Program-made: the position numbers and the translations under genes
Shown here: in pieces, positions 24,225 to 31,193 of the stretch
Layout: the number at the start of each line of letters is the position of its first letter
How positions within the stretch are numbered: the first letter of the stretch is position 1
From: a virus
DNA: 31,469 nucleotides
Strand: one strand, 5' to 3'
Virus record (IMG/VR): IMGVR_UViG_3300020463_000080
Location: 1-31,469 of that record
The notes under the pieces: model-generated
Databases searched by the model: none
What the model was told of the DNA's origin: nothing
Seen by the model: only the letters and a program-made list of their open reading frames with translations

Positions 24225-24412
24225 TATGCTCCCCAACTTTTTCTTTTCTTGAATAAATCAAAAAAGATTGCAGATACTTCTTGTCTGATGATTTTTCTGA
24301 TTTCATCTCTATCAGACTCATTGAGTTCCTCAGTAACTAAAAAATGGTTTACACCATATTTAAAATCTCTGATTTCCTCGTTGATGATATCATACAATTC
24401 ATTTTTAGTCAT
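24224..24412 (-). CDS. Small protein just upstream of the protease (62 aa)
   Basis: Not recognised. Start chosen at the ATG one base after the preceding stop (TAAGATG), with GGAGAG about 13 bases upstream; the longer open frame would overlap the previous gene by 71 bases. It reads MTKNELYDIINEEIRDFKYG, then VNHFLVTEELNESDRDEIRK and IIRQEVSAIFFDLFKKRKSW, so it is almost wholly helical. It has INE12 and LNE sites, like its neighbours. Its stop overlaps the protease ATG. Similar N-termini occur in small phage head-region proteins. A core or internal protein is a guess from context. Confidence 0.65.
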   Translation of the reverse strand: MTKNELYDIINEEIRDFKYGVNHFLVTEELNESDRDEIRKIIRQEVSAIFFDLFKKRKSWGA

Positions 24413-24413
24413 C

Positions 24414-24608
24414 TTAGCTCTTTTTCTCTCCTCTACCTTTCCAAGTTTTTTCAATCTTGTTAAAGAATGCCTTCTTTTCATCATCGGACATTTGAGGAAT
24501 AGATTTACCAGCTTTTTCTAATGCTTTTTTGAAAAATTTCTGATATTCAGATTCTTCTTTTAAAACATCTTTGATGATTTCTTTTAATCTACTTTTTGTT
24601 ATTTTCAT
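24414..24608 (-). CDS. Small MKITKSxLKEIIKxxL protein (64 aa)
   Basis: Opens MKITKSRLKEIIKDVLKEES, a leader seen on many small proteins of marine T4-like phages. LKE10 and LKE18 fit the protease rule, and position 10 equals the cut position in T4 internal proteins. The remainder, EYQKFFKKALEKAGKSIPQM then SDDEKKAFFNKIEKTWKGRG, is a small helical domain. AAGGAG lies 9 bases before the ATG, which overlaps the preceding stop (ATGA). Function unknown; candidate prohead core protein. Confidence 0.75.
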   Translation of the reverse strand: MKITKSRLKEIIKDVLKEESEYQKFFKKALEKAGKSIPQMSDDEKKAFFNKIEKTWKGRGEKKS

Positions 24609-25063
24609 TGGTCTAACTCCTTTATACTATTAGCTATGTTAATTAATCTTTCCTTTACATTATAAATATGACGATGAGTTCTCTTCCAATAGTTATTCTT
24701 GTCGAGTTCATTCATCGTTTTTATTTTATTATACCAGTTAAAAAACTTTTCAACTTCTGCTAATTGGTATTTTAGTTCTTTAAGACCAACTGCTAATTTT
24801 TGATTAGGAGAACGAGTTTCATCATTCTTTAATTCTAACCATCTATTAACTGGTCTTTTTATTTTAGCCTCATCAACTTTAGTGTACCCACTTGATTTGA
24901 CTATAGAATCTTTTTTCTTTTTATCTTTCTTCCTACCACCTGAAAAAGCAAAAGGAGTTTGATACACATCTACATTTGCTGTAGTTGTTACTTCATCCAA
25001 CTCTTCTTCTTCTATTTCTTGGATAAGTTCCTCAATAAAAGATTTTAATTTACTTTCTAACAT
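24605..25063 (-). CDS. Phage head-cluster protein with TTTANVDVYQTPFAFSG motif (152 aa)
   Basis: Residues 1-24 are an acidic helix (MLESKLKSFIEELIQEIEEE) ending ELDE, followed by VTTTANVDVYQTPFAFSGGR and a Lys-rich stretch. The second half contains NRWLELKNDETRSPNQKLAV then a long helical segment with FFNWYNKIK and NYWKRTHRHIYNVKERL. The TPFAFSG and NRWLELKNDE..TPNQK pattern is one I associate with conserved proteins beside the portal in environmental T4-like phages, with no assigned function. AAGGA precedes the ATG. It overlaps both neighbours, so it is part of one coupled set from the portal to the protease. The ELDE-Val junction may be a maturation site. Confidence 0.75.
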   Translation of the reverse strand: MLESKLKSFIEELIQEIEEEELDEVTTTANVDVYQTPFAFSGGRKKDKKKKDSIVKSSGYTKVDEAKIKRPVNRWLELKNDETRSPNQKLAVGLKELKYQLAEVEKFFNWYNKIKTMNELDKNNYWKRTHRHIYNVKERLINIANSIKELDQ

Positions 25064-25916
25064 TGACCATTTCCTTTACAAGTTCATAACCCATCATTAG
25101 TGCTGAAACTTGTGAATCAGAAACTTTTCTTCCAATCTTTTGTTTTTTAAGAATGTTTAAAGTTTCTTTTAACTTAATTTTAGTAACCTTGTCTTTTGTT
25201 TTAGTATATTCTTCGTATAAGGAAGAAACGAGTTTTTTCATTTCGCCTCTATAATAATCAACAAACTTACTTGTATTATTTACATTGTTGATATACTCTT
25301 TAAGTAAGTTTTTCTGAGAATTATTTAGGTTTGTATATTTTCTATTGAATTGCTCTACAAGAACCTTGTACGCAAGTAATCTTACATCTTTATCTTGTTT
25401 TTTGTAGGCTTGTAGTGCTCTATCTTCAATTATTTTCTTTTTATTCTTAACAGAATCATTGATAATATGTTCTACTAATGTAAATCTTGAATTAAGACCA
25501 TCCTTTACATCTGGATTATCAATACTTTTTGATTCAAACACTTTATATATAGATGCAAGTGTTTTATAATTTGTGATAGGTGAATTTAAAAATTCATCTA
25601 TGTTAAAATTTGATTGAATCTCTTTTATAAGATTATACTTTTCTTTAATAATTTTTTTGGAATCAATTTTGGAATGAGCCTCTAATATTGCATCTATGAA
25701 CTTTTCTGCTCTTGATTCAGAATTATACTTTTCTTTCAATAGCATATCATAAAGTTTTTTCTCTTTAGATAACTCAGTACCAGATTTAAAGAATTCTTTA
25801 ACTATCCCCTTTGCAACTTCTTTATCACCGTTGAGAATTTCAAGAGTAATTTGTCTAACAAGAAGTTCAAATAAGATACCTGTATTCTTAAATTTGCTAT
25901 GTTTAATTTTTTTCAT
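25050..25916 (-). CDS. Conserved helical protein downstream of portal (288 aa)
   Basis: Not named. It begins MKKIKHSKFKNTGILFELLV RQ-type sequence; the pattern KHSKxKNTGxLFELLVRQIT is conserved in proteins encoded beside the portal in environmental T4-like phages. The whole protein is Lys/Glu/Asn-rich and helical (for example SLYEEYTKTKDKVTKIKLKE), ending VSALMMGYELVKEMVNVRK. There is no membrane segment and no catalytic motif I can see. AAGGAAAG precedes the ATG and a promoter-like nonamer lies 37 bases upstream, so this gene probably opens the protease/internal-protein operon. A core or portal-associated assembly role is inferred from position. Confidence 0.75.
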   Translation of the reverse strand: MKKIKHSKFKNTGILFELLVRQITLEILNGDKEVAKGIVKEFFKSGTELSKEKKLYDMLLKEKYNSESRAEKFIDAILEAHSKIDSKKIIKEKYNLIKEIQSNFNIDEFLNSPITNYKTLASIYKVFESKSIDNPDVKDGLNSRFTLVEHIINDSVKNKKKIIEDRALQAYKKQDKDVRLLAYKVLVEQFNRKYTNLNNSQKNLLKEYINNVNNTSKFVDYYRGEMKKLVSSLYEEYTKTKDKVTKIKLKETLNILKKQKIGRKVSDSQVSALMMGYELVKEMVNVRK

Positions 25917-25953
25917 TCTTTCCTTACAATTTGATATGATACTAAAACTCTAA

Positions 25954-25962
25954 TATAAATAT
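25954..25962 (-). promoter_or_regulatory. ATATTTATA nonamer after the portal gene
   Basis: An exact copy 37 bases before the 288-aa gene. It would start the operon that runs unbroken through the prohead protease to the 114-aa basic protein. Confidence 0.5.
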
Positions 25963-25980
25963 ACAATTATTGATTAAAAA

Positions 25981-27726
25981 TTAAATTTTTGTATCATCAA
26001 GGAGATTATCCTCGCTTAACATATCATTTTCATGTAAATATTTACGCTTTGAGGAAACGCCGTTAACAATTTCTTTAGCTCGGTTTAATGAAACTTTGCC
26101 TTCTCTTGTTTCTCTCTTTCGAGCCTTAGTGCGTTCATCATCTCCAAGAGGGTCTCTACCGTAAGGATGTTTGTCTTTCTTATAAGTATTACCTTCCCTC
26201 GGTCTACCACCTTTATTTTTAATTTCTTTTTTAATTTTTTCTAATGATTCTTCGATATCCTCTGCATCTTCTTCTGCTGCAGGGTCACTACCTTCATCTT
26301 CTATTGACCTAAATCTAAATCTATCTTTTAAATCATTAATCATTGAAGATTTTTGTCTATCAGTTTCTTCATTTGACATTTTGAATATATTTTCATATAC
26401 CCATTCTTTGGATAACATATTCAAACCTTGAATATCTTGTGCCAATCTAATCTTTTCACTCCAAAGATTTACTTTTTCTTGTTCGTAAATTGTCGATGGA
26501 TTTACTAATGATAGTTCGAAGTTTGTCATTTCTGTATCTGATATACCTTGTGAGTATAAATGTACGATTGCAATCTTACTTAATTCAGATACAATAATTC
26601 TTTGTATTCTTTCAATAGTTCTTGCGAATCTAACATCTTCTGCTGCTAATGTTGCTTTACCATTGATTTGTTCTTCGTACCCTAAATATGCTTTTGGTAT
26701 TTTAAGTGCAGCAAACATTTTTGCTTTTAGATAATCAATATCATCAGTTGAAGAATATTCTAAACCACTTAGGTTATCAATAGAAGTTCCACTATCACCA
26801 CCCCTTACTGGTAAATAGAAATCTTCTGTAAGGTTTTGCATATTGTACTTTAAGTTGTACTCACCTGTATTTCTATCTAAGAAAGGAACTTTTTTCATTT
26901 TGTTGATAATTCTCTGCATGTAGTTATCAACTTCATTTGGTGGAATGTTACCAATATCAATTTTGAAAACTCTCTTTTCAGGTGCTCTCATAATTCTATG
27001 AATCAACATCGCATCTTCCATAAGAGATAATTGTTTCCACAATCTTCTAGCATTTTCAATCATTGATTTACCATATGGTAACCAGTTTGTATCTGCTAAT
27101 AATCTAAAGTGAGCGATTTCCCAATTCTCATAATCAACTTTACCATTGATATCATCTTCGATGTGGAACTTTACATAATTTGGATTTTCTGGGTCAGTTC
27201 TTTCTAATCTTTCTGTATTGTAAACTGAGTAAGGAGTTATGTTTACAATCCCTTTTCCTTCTGCCATTTCTAAACCTAAGAAGAAATCTCCATACTTACA
27301 CATATTTCTTACCCATGGCCAAAGATTAAATTCAATGTTCATGATATCATAAAATAAATTGTGTAAAATTTCTTGTACATCTTCGTTAGATGAACGAATA
27401 GTAAGTATATTACCGAATTCGTTTTTAAGTGTAGATTCATCTGCGAAGATATCTAATGCTGATGCGATAATTGGGTCATTATCCATTGCATCGTAATCTC
27501 TAAAGATTTCTCTTCGGACTTGTTGGTAGGCCATTGATTGTGCCCCACCAGCCATTTCATATTGTGCTTTTTGTAATTTGGTATATCTATCTCTTAGTGA
27601 AGAAAGATTTGTTCGTTGTCTATCATCAGTATCAACTACTTTTCGTTTACCTTTTTTATCGACACGAACAATCGCTTGTGTTGAGAACAAACGAGTTAAT
27701 CTACCAAAAAATGAAGTATCTGCCAT
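25981..27726 (-). CDS. 20: Portal vertex protein, gp20-like
   Basis: 581 residues; T4 gp20 has 524. Hallmarks: MDNDPIIASALDIFADEST near residue 80, YDIMNIEFNLWPWVRNMCKY, GDFFL, VKFHIEDD, the IAHFRLLADTNWLPYGKSMI and ENARRLWKQLSLMEDAMLIH stretch, the RIMRAPEKRVFKIDIGNIPP segment, KVPFLDRNTGEYN, and DIDYLKAKMFAALKIPKAYL followed by GYEEQINGKATLAAEDVRFA. These are the conserved blocks of T4-type portals. It forms the dodecameric ring at the unique vertex, the docking site for the terminase motor and later the neck. The C-terminal 100 residues are acidic then basic (EEDAEDIEESLEKIKKEIKN, then GGRPREGNTYKKDKHPYGRD) and longer than in T4. The Shine-Dalgarno is weak. Confidence 0.95.
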   Translation of the reverse strand: MADTSFFGRLTRLFSTQAIVRVDKKGKRKVVDTDDRQRTNLSSLRDRYTKLQKAQYEMAGGAQSMAYQQVRREIFRDYDAMDNDPIIASALDIFADESTLKNEFGNILTIRSSNEDVQEILHNLFYDIMNIEFNLWPWVRNMCKYGDFFLGLEMAEGKGIVNITPYSVYNTERLERTDPENPNYVKFHIEDDINGKVDYENWEIAHFRLLADTNWLPYGKSMIENARRLWKQLSLMEDAMLIHRIMRAPEKRVFKIDIGNIPPNEVDNYMQRIINKMKKVPFLDRNTGEYNLKYNMQNLTEDFYLPVRGGDSGTSIDNLSGLEYSSTDDIDYLKAKMFAALKIPKAYLGYEEQINGKATLAAEDVRFARTIERIQRIIVSELSKIAIVHLYSQGISDTEMTNFELSLVNPSTIYEQEKVNLWSEKIRLAQDIQGLNMLSKEWVYENIFKMSNEETDRQKSSMINDLKDRFRFRSIEDEGSDPAAEEDAEDIEESLEKIKKEIKNKGGRPREGNTYKKDKHPYGRDPLGDDERTKARKRETREGKVSLNRAKEIVNGVSSKRKYLHENDMLSEDNLLDDTKI

Positions 27727-27757
27727 TCTATTCTAATTTTAAATTATAACTTTTATT

Positions 27758-28162
27758 TTACCAAGCTCTACAACTCCAATACCTTGCCTTATGTCTTGGG
27801 CCTGGATTATCACAGTTGTGTCTTGCTCTGAATGACTTCCTTCTTGCAGGGTCACTCTTTTTTATTTTCATTGTTTTTTCACCACCCTTACCTTTATGTC
27901 CAAAGTTTACCTTTACAACATTTCCTTGTGGGTTTTTTACATATACTTTGAATTTTTTTACATCACCTCTTGTTGGTTTACCCAACTTAACTTTTCTACC
28001 TTGATACTCGGCTTCGTTAACTTCAGGTTTGTAATGTTTTAAAAATTCAACTATCTCTCTGTAATCTTGTTGGTTTTCACAATCATATTCTTGAATATCA
28101 TCAGCAGTCTCTCTGATAGTATTTACAAAATTTGAATAAAGTGCTTTTGTTATTTCTTCCAT
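27758..28162 (-). CDS. Small basic phage protein between terminase and portal (134 aa)
   Basis: Two parts. Residues 1-50 are acidic and helical and end PEVNEA, the same (V/I)NE-Ala form as the linkers of the 429-aa protein. The rest is a conserved phage domain of unknown function: EYQGRKVKLGKPTRGDVKKF, KVYVKNPQGNVVKVNFG, then DPARRKSFRARHNCDNPGPR and HKARYWSCRAW. The end is strongly basic, with two cysteines and two histidines that could hold a zinc ion, and suits DNA or RNA contact. TAGGAG and a promoter-like motif lie just upstream. If cut at VNE, the mature product would be the basic domain, a plausible DNA-associated head protein (inference). Confidence 0.78.
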   Translation of the reverse strand: MEEITKALYSNFVNTIRETADDIQEYDCENQQDYREIVEFLKHYKPEVNEAEYQGRKVKLGKPTRGDVKKFKVYVKNPQGNVVKVNFGHKGKGGEKTMKIKKSDPARRKSFRARHNCDNPGPRHKARYWSCRAW

Positions 28163-28179
28163 AATTAACTCCTATACTC

Positions 28180-28188
28180 TATAAATAT
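28180..28188 (-). promoter_or_regulatory. ATATTTATA nonamer after the terminase gene
   Basis: Transcript sense: ATATATTTATAGAGTATAGGAG, 17 bases before the ATG of the 134-aa gene, with the Shine-Dalgarno inside the spacer. Confidence 0.55.
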
Positions 28189-28202
28189 ATAATTTTTAAA
28201 GA

Positions 28203-29795
28203 TTACTTAATTAACCAAGTTAAATCCTCATTTGTATCTCCAACTTGTTGTTGCCATGGGTTTGATTCCATATGGTCTGGTAGAGAGTTTCCACCATAAA
28301 CTGCCCCATGAGTTTTCGTTGCAATACCTCCTAATGCTTTTTTAGTTAAATCAATTCCTTCTTGTCTTAACCTTAGTGCGGTATCTCTTACCCACAATCC
28401 AATTGCAATTGCCATTGTTAAATCATCATTATAACCTTTCATAGCCTCTGCACGATTACCATTCCATATAAAAGTAAACATTTCTTCAATTAATCTATGT
28501 GAACGAATTGTTACTGATTTATCTCTGAAGTAATCATCTAATTTAGATATGATAAGTGGTCGTGTTTTAGATGTTGTACTGAATCCAGCAACCATTCCTC
28601 TTTCTTCTGCACGATATCTATTTGTCATCTGATTTTCAGTATCTACATATTTTAAATCCTTACTCATATAGAATAAGTTTTGATATCCTCTATCAATCAC
28701 TTGTTGTATTGTTGCCCAACCAATGTTTGCATTTTCAATTACGAGTAACGCCTCATTATATTCAGTAGCAAGTGCAACTAAGAAGTTACCAAATGATTTG
28801 GTATCTAATTTACCTTTATATTCTGCAACTTGAGTTGCCTGTTCAATATCAATTACATGACACGCCGAGTAATCACCACCATCACCTCTCGCAACATCGG
28901 CAACTACCATATAACCTTTATTATAATTTGGATATTCCCACTTCCAAAGATTACTATCGAACCCTGTCTTTTCTAATGGTTCTTGACAAAACGATTCTTT
29001 ATAGAATTGTAAAAGTTGAGGGTCAATTACAGTATCACCAGAAGAAACGAAATCACAATCACATTCTTGTGCTGCTCCTTTTGGTCCTAATAATGTTTCT
29101 TGGTTTTGTCTCCAATCTTCGTTTCTTTCTGGATGTACACTCCAATGTAATTTGATTGGATTAAATCCATTTGTTTCTTCCTCAGACCCAACCCATGTTC
29201 TATGAAAGAAATTACCCACACCATTTGGTGTTGAAAGTATAATAGAATTACCACCAGTTGATAATGTTGATTGTGCTGATACCCATATCTCTTCAATGTT
29301 ATCAATAAAAGCTGCTTCATCAAATACTAATAAGGATAGTGCTTCAGAACGACCAGCATCACCACTCGATGATGTTGCTTTTATCTGAGAACCATTTGAA
29401 TATCGAAGGGATAGTTTATTATCTTCTATTGTATTTTGTTTTAGCCATGTTGGTAATAAATCATTCATTACCCTAACCTTTGTTACAAGGTTTTTAGCAA
29501 CCTCTTGTTTAGTTGCTATGATTAAAATATTGAAATCTTGATTAAATAACATTTTCCAAAGAGAAAATCCCGCAACTAAGGTTGATATACCAGTTTGACG
29601 AGATTTAAGAACAATGTTATATCTATGTCCATTGAATTCATTAAGAGTTCTTTCTTGAAATGGATACAAGTGAAAAGGAATTTTACCGCGGACGGGATGT
29701 TGTATCATACAATACTTTTTCATGAAGTGTATTGGGTCAGATGCACACTTCCGATACTCAAGTTTTATTATTTCCTTTAAACTCTGTTTGCTCAT
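28203..29795 (-). CDS. 17: Terminase large subunit, gp17-like
   Basis: 530 residues (T4 gp17 has 610). The N-terminal ATPase has an adenine-binding region PFHLYPFQERTL, Walker A LKSRQTGIST (Lys64), Walker B LLVFDEAAF (Asp159, Glu160) and coupling motif LSTPNG (188-192). The C-terminal RNase H-like nuclease has MVVADVARGDGGDYSA (Asp300), ALLVIENANIGW (Glu354) and GYNDDLTMAIAIG (Asp457/458). It cuts concatemeric DNA and pumps it through the portal. It starts one base after the stop of the membrane-protein gene. It lacks roughly the first 60-80 residues of T4 gp17, and no small terminase (gp16) is recognisable nearby. The last 50 residues (GGNSLPDHMESNPWQQQVGD) form a short polar tail. Confidence 0.96.
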   Translation of the reverse strand: MSKQSLKEIIKLEYRKCASDPIHFMKKYCMIQHPVRGKIPFHLYPFQERTLNEFNGHRYNIVLKSRQTGISTLVAGFSLWKMLFNQDFNILIIATKQEVAKNLVTKVRVMNDLLPTWLKQNTIEDNKLSLRYSNGSQIKATSSSGDAGRSEALSLLVFDEAAFIDNIEEIWVSAQSTLSTGGNSIILSTPNGVGNFFHRTWVGSEEETNGFNPIKLHWSVHPERNEDWRQNQETLLGPKGAAQECDCDFVSSGDTVIDPQLLQFYKESFCQEPLEKTGFDSNLWKWEYPNYNKGYMVVADVARGDGGDYSACHVIDIEQATQVAEYKGKLDTKSFGNFLVALATEYNEALLVIENANIGWATIQQVIDRGYQNLFYMSKDLKYVDTENQMTNRYRAEERGMVAGFSTTSKTRPLIISKLDDYFRDKSVTIRSHRLIEEMFTFIWNGNRAEAMKGYNDDLTMAIAIGLWVRDTALRLRQEGIDLTKKALGGIATKTHGAVYGGNSLPDHMESNPWQQQVGDTNEDLTWLIK

Positions 29796-29796
29796 T

Positions 29797-30486
29797 TTAC
29801 TCTTTGCCTAATTTCCAATACAAAGAACCACCAACGAAAGGTTTATATTGACCAAGTTGATTTGATACACCAACATTTAATCCATATATTTTCATTTTTT
29901 TGGTTTTAAATAGAATGTTACCACTTAAATTACCCAAACCATTTGTTTGGTTAACTCCAAATCCAAATCCATAATAGAATTCATTTTTTGGTAACTCTTT
30001 TACAACTGTTGTGTTATAAACTGTGGGTATTTTAAAAAACCAGTCAATCTCTCTTGATTGAATTGAGTTTTGTGTAATTACATCGGTAAGAATACCAAAT
30101 CCTAAATCTCCACTCGGTTTATTACCTAATGAATCTGTAACAGTTGCAGGAAAATCGTATTTTAAGTTAAGTGTATCCTTTACTGTTACTTGTGAGAAGT
30201 ACTCTTCAATGATTGCGAGTGAATCTACATCAACTGGTATCTCTACTTCTTTAATTACTTCTTTTGTTATATATTTTGGTACATACTTTGTTACTTTGAC
30301 CTCCTTTTCAACATAAACAGTATCAATTTCTTTTTTAATTAGTTCAAAATCTTCTCCGTCAATGTTTACAATCTCTTTGTCACCGTAATCAGTTCCACAT
30401 CCTCTTAAAAATAGGATAATTCCAATCAGGAGTAGAATTAAAATTTCTCTCCATCGTTTTAGCAGTGTGCTAAAGAATATGCTCAT
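29797..30486 (-). CDS. Membrane-anchored protein with beta-rich C-terminus (229 aa)
   Basis: Not recognised. The N-terminal basic segment LLKRWRE is followed by a hydrophobic helix (about residues 14-27, ILILLLIGIILFL) and RGCG. This could be a transmembrane anchor or an imperfect lipoprotein signal (LRGC has Arg at a position where small residues are usual). Next is a Val/Glu/Lys repeat region (VYVEKEVKVTKYVPKYITKE) and then a beta-rich end with alternating strands (FYYGFGFGVNQTNGLGNLSG, KPFVGGSLYWKLGKE), like part of an outer-membrane barrel. A role at the host envelope, such as lysis (spanin-like) or exclusion, is possible but unproven. AAGGAG precedes the ATG; it ends next to gp17 and overlaps the preceding gene by 17 bases. 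Confidence 0.7.
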   Translation of the reverse strand: MSIFFSTLLKRWREILILLLIGIILFLRGCGTDYGDKEIVNIDGEDFELIKKEIDTVYVEKEVKVTKYVPKYITKEVIKEVEIPVDVDSLAIIEEYFSQVTVKDTLNLKYDFPATVTDSLGNKPSGDLGFGILTDVITQNSIQSREIDWFFKIPTVYNTTVVKELPKNEFYYGFGFGVNQTNGLGNLSGNILFKTKKMKIYGLNVGVSNQLGQYKPFVGGSLYWKLGKE

Positions 30487-31132
30487 AGTTTTTCTCCTTA
30501 AATTTCTCTAATATAAGATTTCTTTTTTCTGAAATCTCATCAATCTCTTTTTGGCTTCTTTCAATAAACCCCTGCATCTCTTCTTTCATCTCCTCTACAG
30601 GTCTTGGTAATACATACGAGTTTACTACCTTTCCATCTTCGTTGATTTCATCATATTGCTGTTTCATATCAACCATAGATTGTTTAATCTCATCGAGTTG
30701 AAATAATCCAGCCTTGATTCTTTCAGTTAAAACTCGATAATCTGCGTAATCTTCTAATAATCCTAACTCCTTTAGGTCAACAGAAAGTTTTGACATACAA
30801 CCAATACAATATCCATACTCTTTAATTGATTTTTTGTTGTTAGTACTAAACTTGCCTACATGGTCACAATCTTTATTCTTACATTCTTCTAATTTTGCTA
30901 AATAATCTCGTATCTCTTGAAAAGTAGAGGAATTTTTACCTTCTTTTAAAGTATATCCTTCTTTTTTCTCATATCTGTAGTGTTCATCTTCCCAAACATC
31001 TCCTATTTTCCTATCTTCTTTCTTTGCCTCCCAACCAATAGATTGATTTGTCTCGTATTCGCCAGTTTTGACCATGTCAACTAACTTCCTACGAGTAGGG
31101 TGCATGAAGTTTTTTTTGAAATCTTTACCCAT
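30470..31132 (-). CDS. Cys-rich (zinc-binding-like) coiled-coil protein (220 aa)
   Basis: The N-terminus (MGKDFKKNFMHPTRRKLVDM, GEYETNQSIGW) and KIGDVWEDEHYRYEKKEGYT follow a pattern (RKxGDxWxDxxxxxWExKxGY) that I know from unnamed proteins of T4-like phages. Four cysteines, CKNKDC (CxxxxC) and CIGC (CxxC) about 30 residues later, suggest a zinc-binding site. The C-terminal 90 residues are a charged coiled coil. It sits two genes before gp17, where a small terminase could be expected, but nothing in the sequence shows a gp16 fold, so I leave it unnamed. No Shine-Dalgarno is visible; a promoter-like nonamer lies 28 bases upstream. Confidence 0.75.
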   Translation of the reverse strand: MGKDFKKNFMHPTRRKLVDMVKTGEYETNQSIGWEAKKEDRKIGDVWEDEHYRYEKKEGYTLKEGKNSSTFQEIRDYLAKLEECKNKDCDHVGKFSTNNKKSIKEYGYCIGCMSKLSVDLKELGLLEDYADYRVLTERIKAGLFQLDEIKQSMVDMKQQYDEINEDGKVVNSYVLPRPVEEMKEEMQGFIERSQKEIDEISEKRNLILEKFKEKNYEHIL

Positions 31133-31160
31133 TGTGATATATTAGGTTATTATTTTTATA

Positions 31161-31169
31161 TATAAATAT
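31161..31169 (-). promoter_or_regulatory. ATATTTATA nonamer opening the terminase operon
   Basis: An exact copy 28 bases before the 220-aa gene. It is preceded 21 bases earlier by TAGCGGTTTCTAAA, which resembles the sequence before the nonamer variant at 20037. Confidence 0.5.
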
Positions 31170-31193
31170 TGTGTAATTTAGAAACCGCTACTT

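Noticed and set aside
24225-24236. Upstream TTG start for the prohead protease adding four residues
   Set aside because: The GGGGAG site lies between this TTG and the ATG at 24224, which also overlaps the previous stop; the ATG is the better start.
24413-24484. Longer start for the 62-aa gene (86 codons)
   Set aside because: It would overlap the 64-aa gene by 71 bases and lacks a suitable ribosome-binding site; the internal ATG follows that gene's stop directly.
30470-31132. 220-aa protein as small terminase (gp16)
   Set aside because: Position is suggestive, but the Cys pairs and the GDVWEDEHYRYE pattern do not resemble gp16. A long coiled coil alone is not enough.
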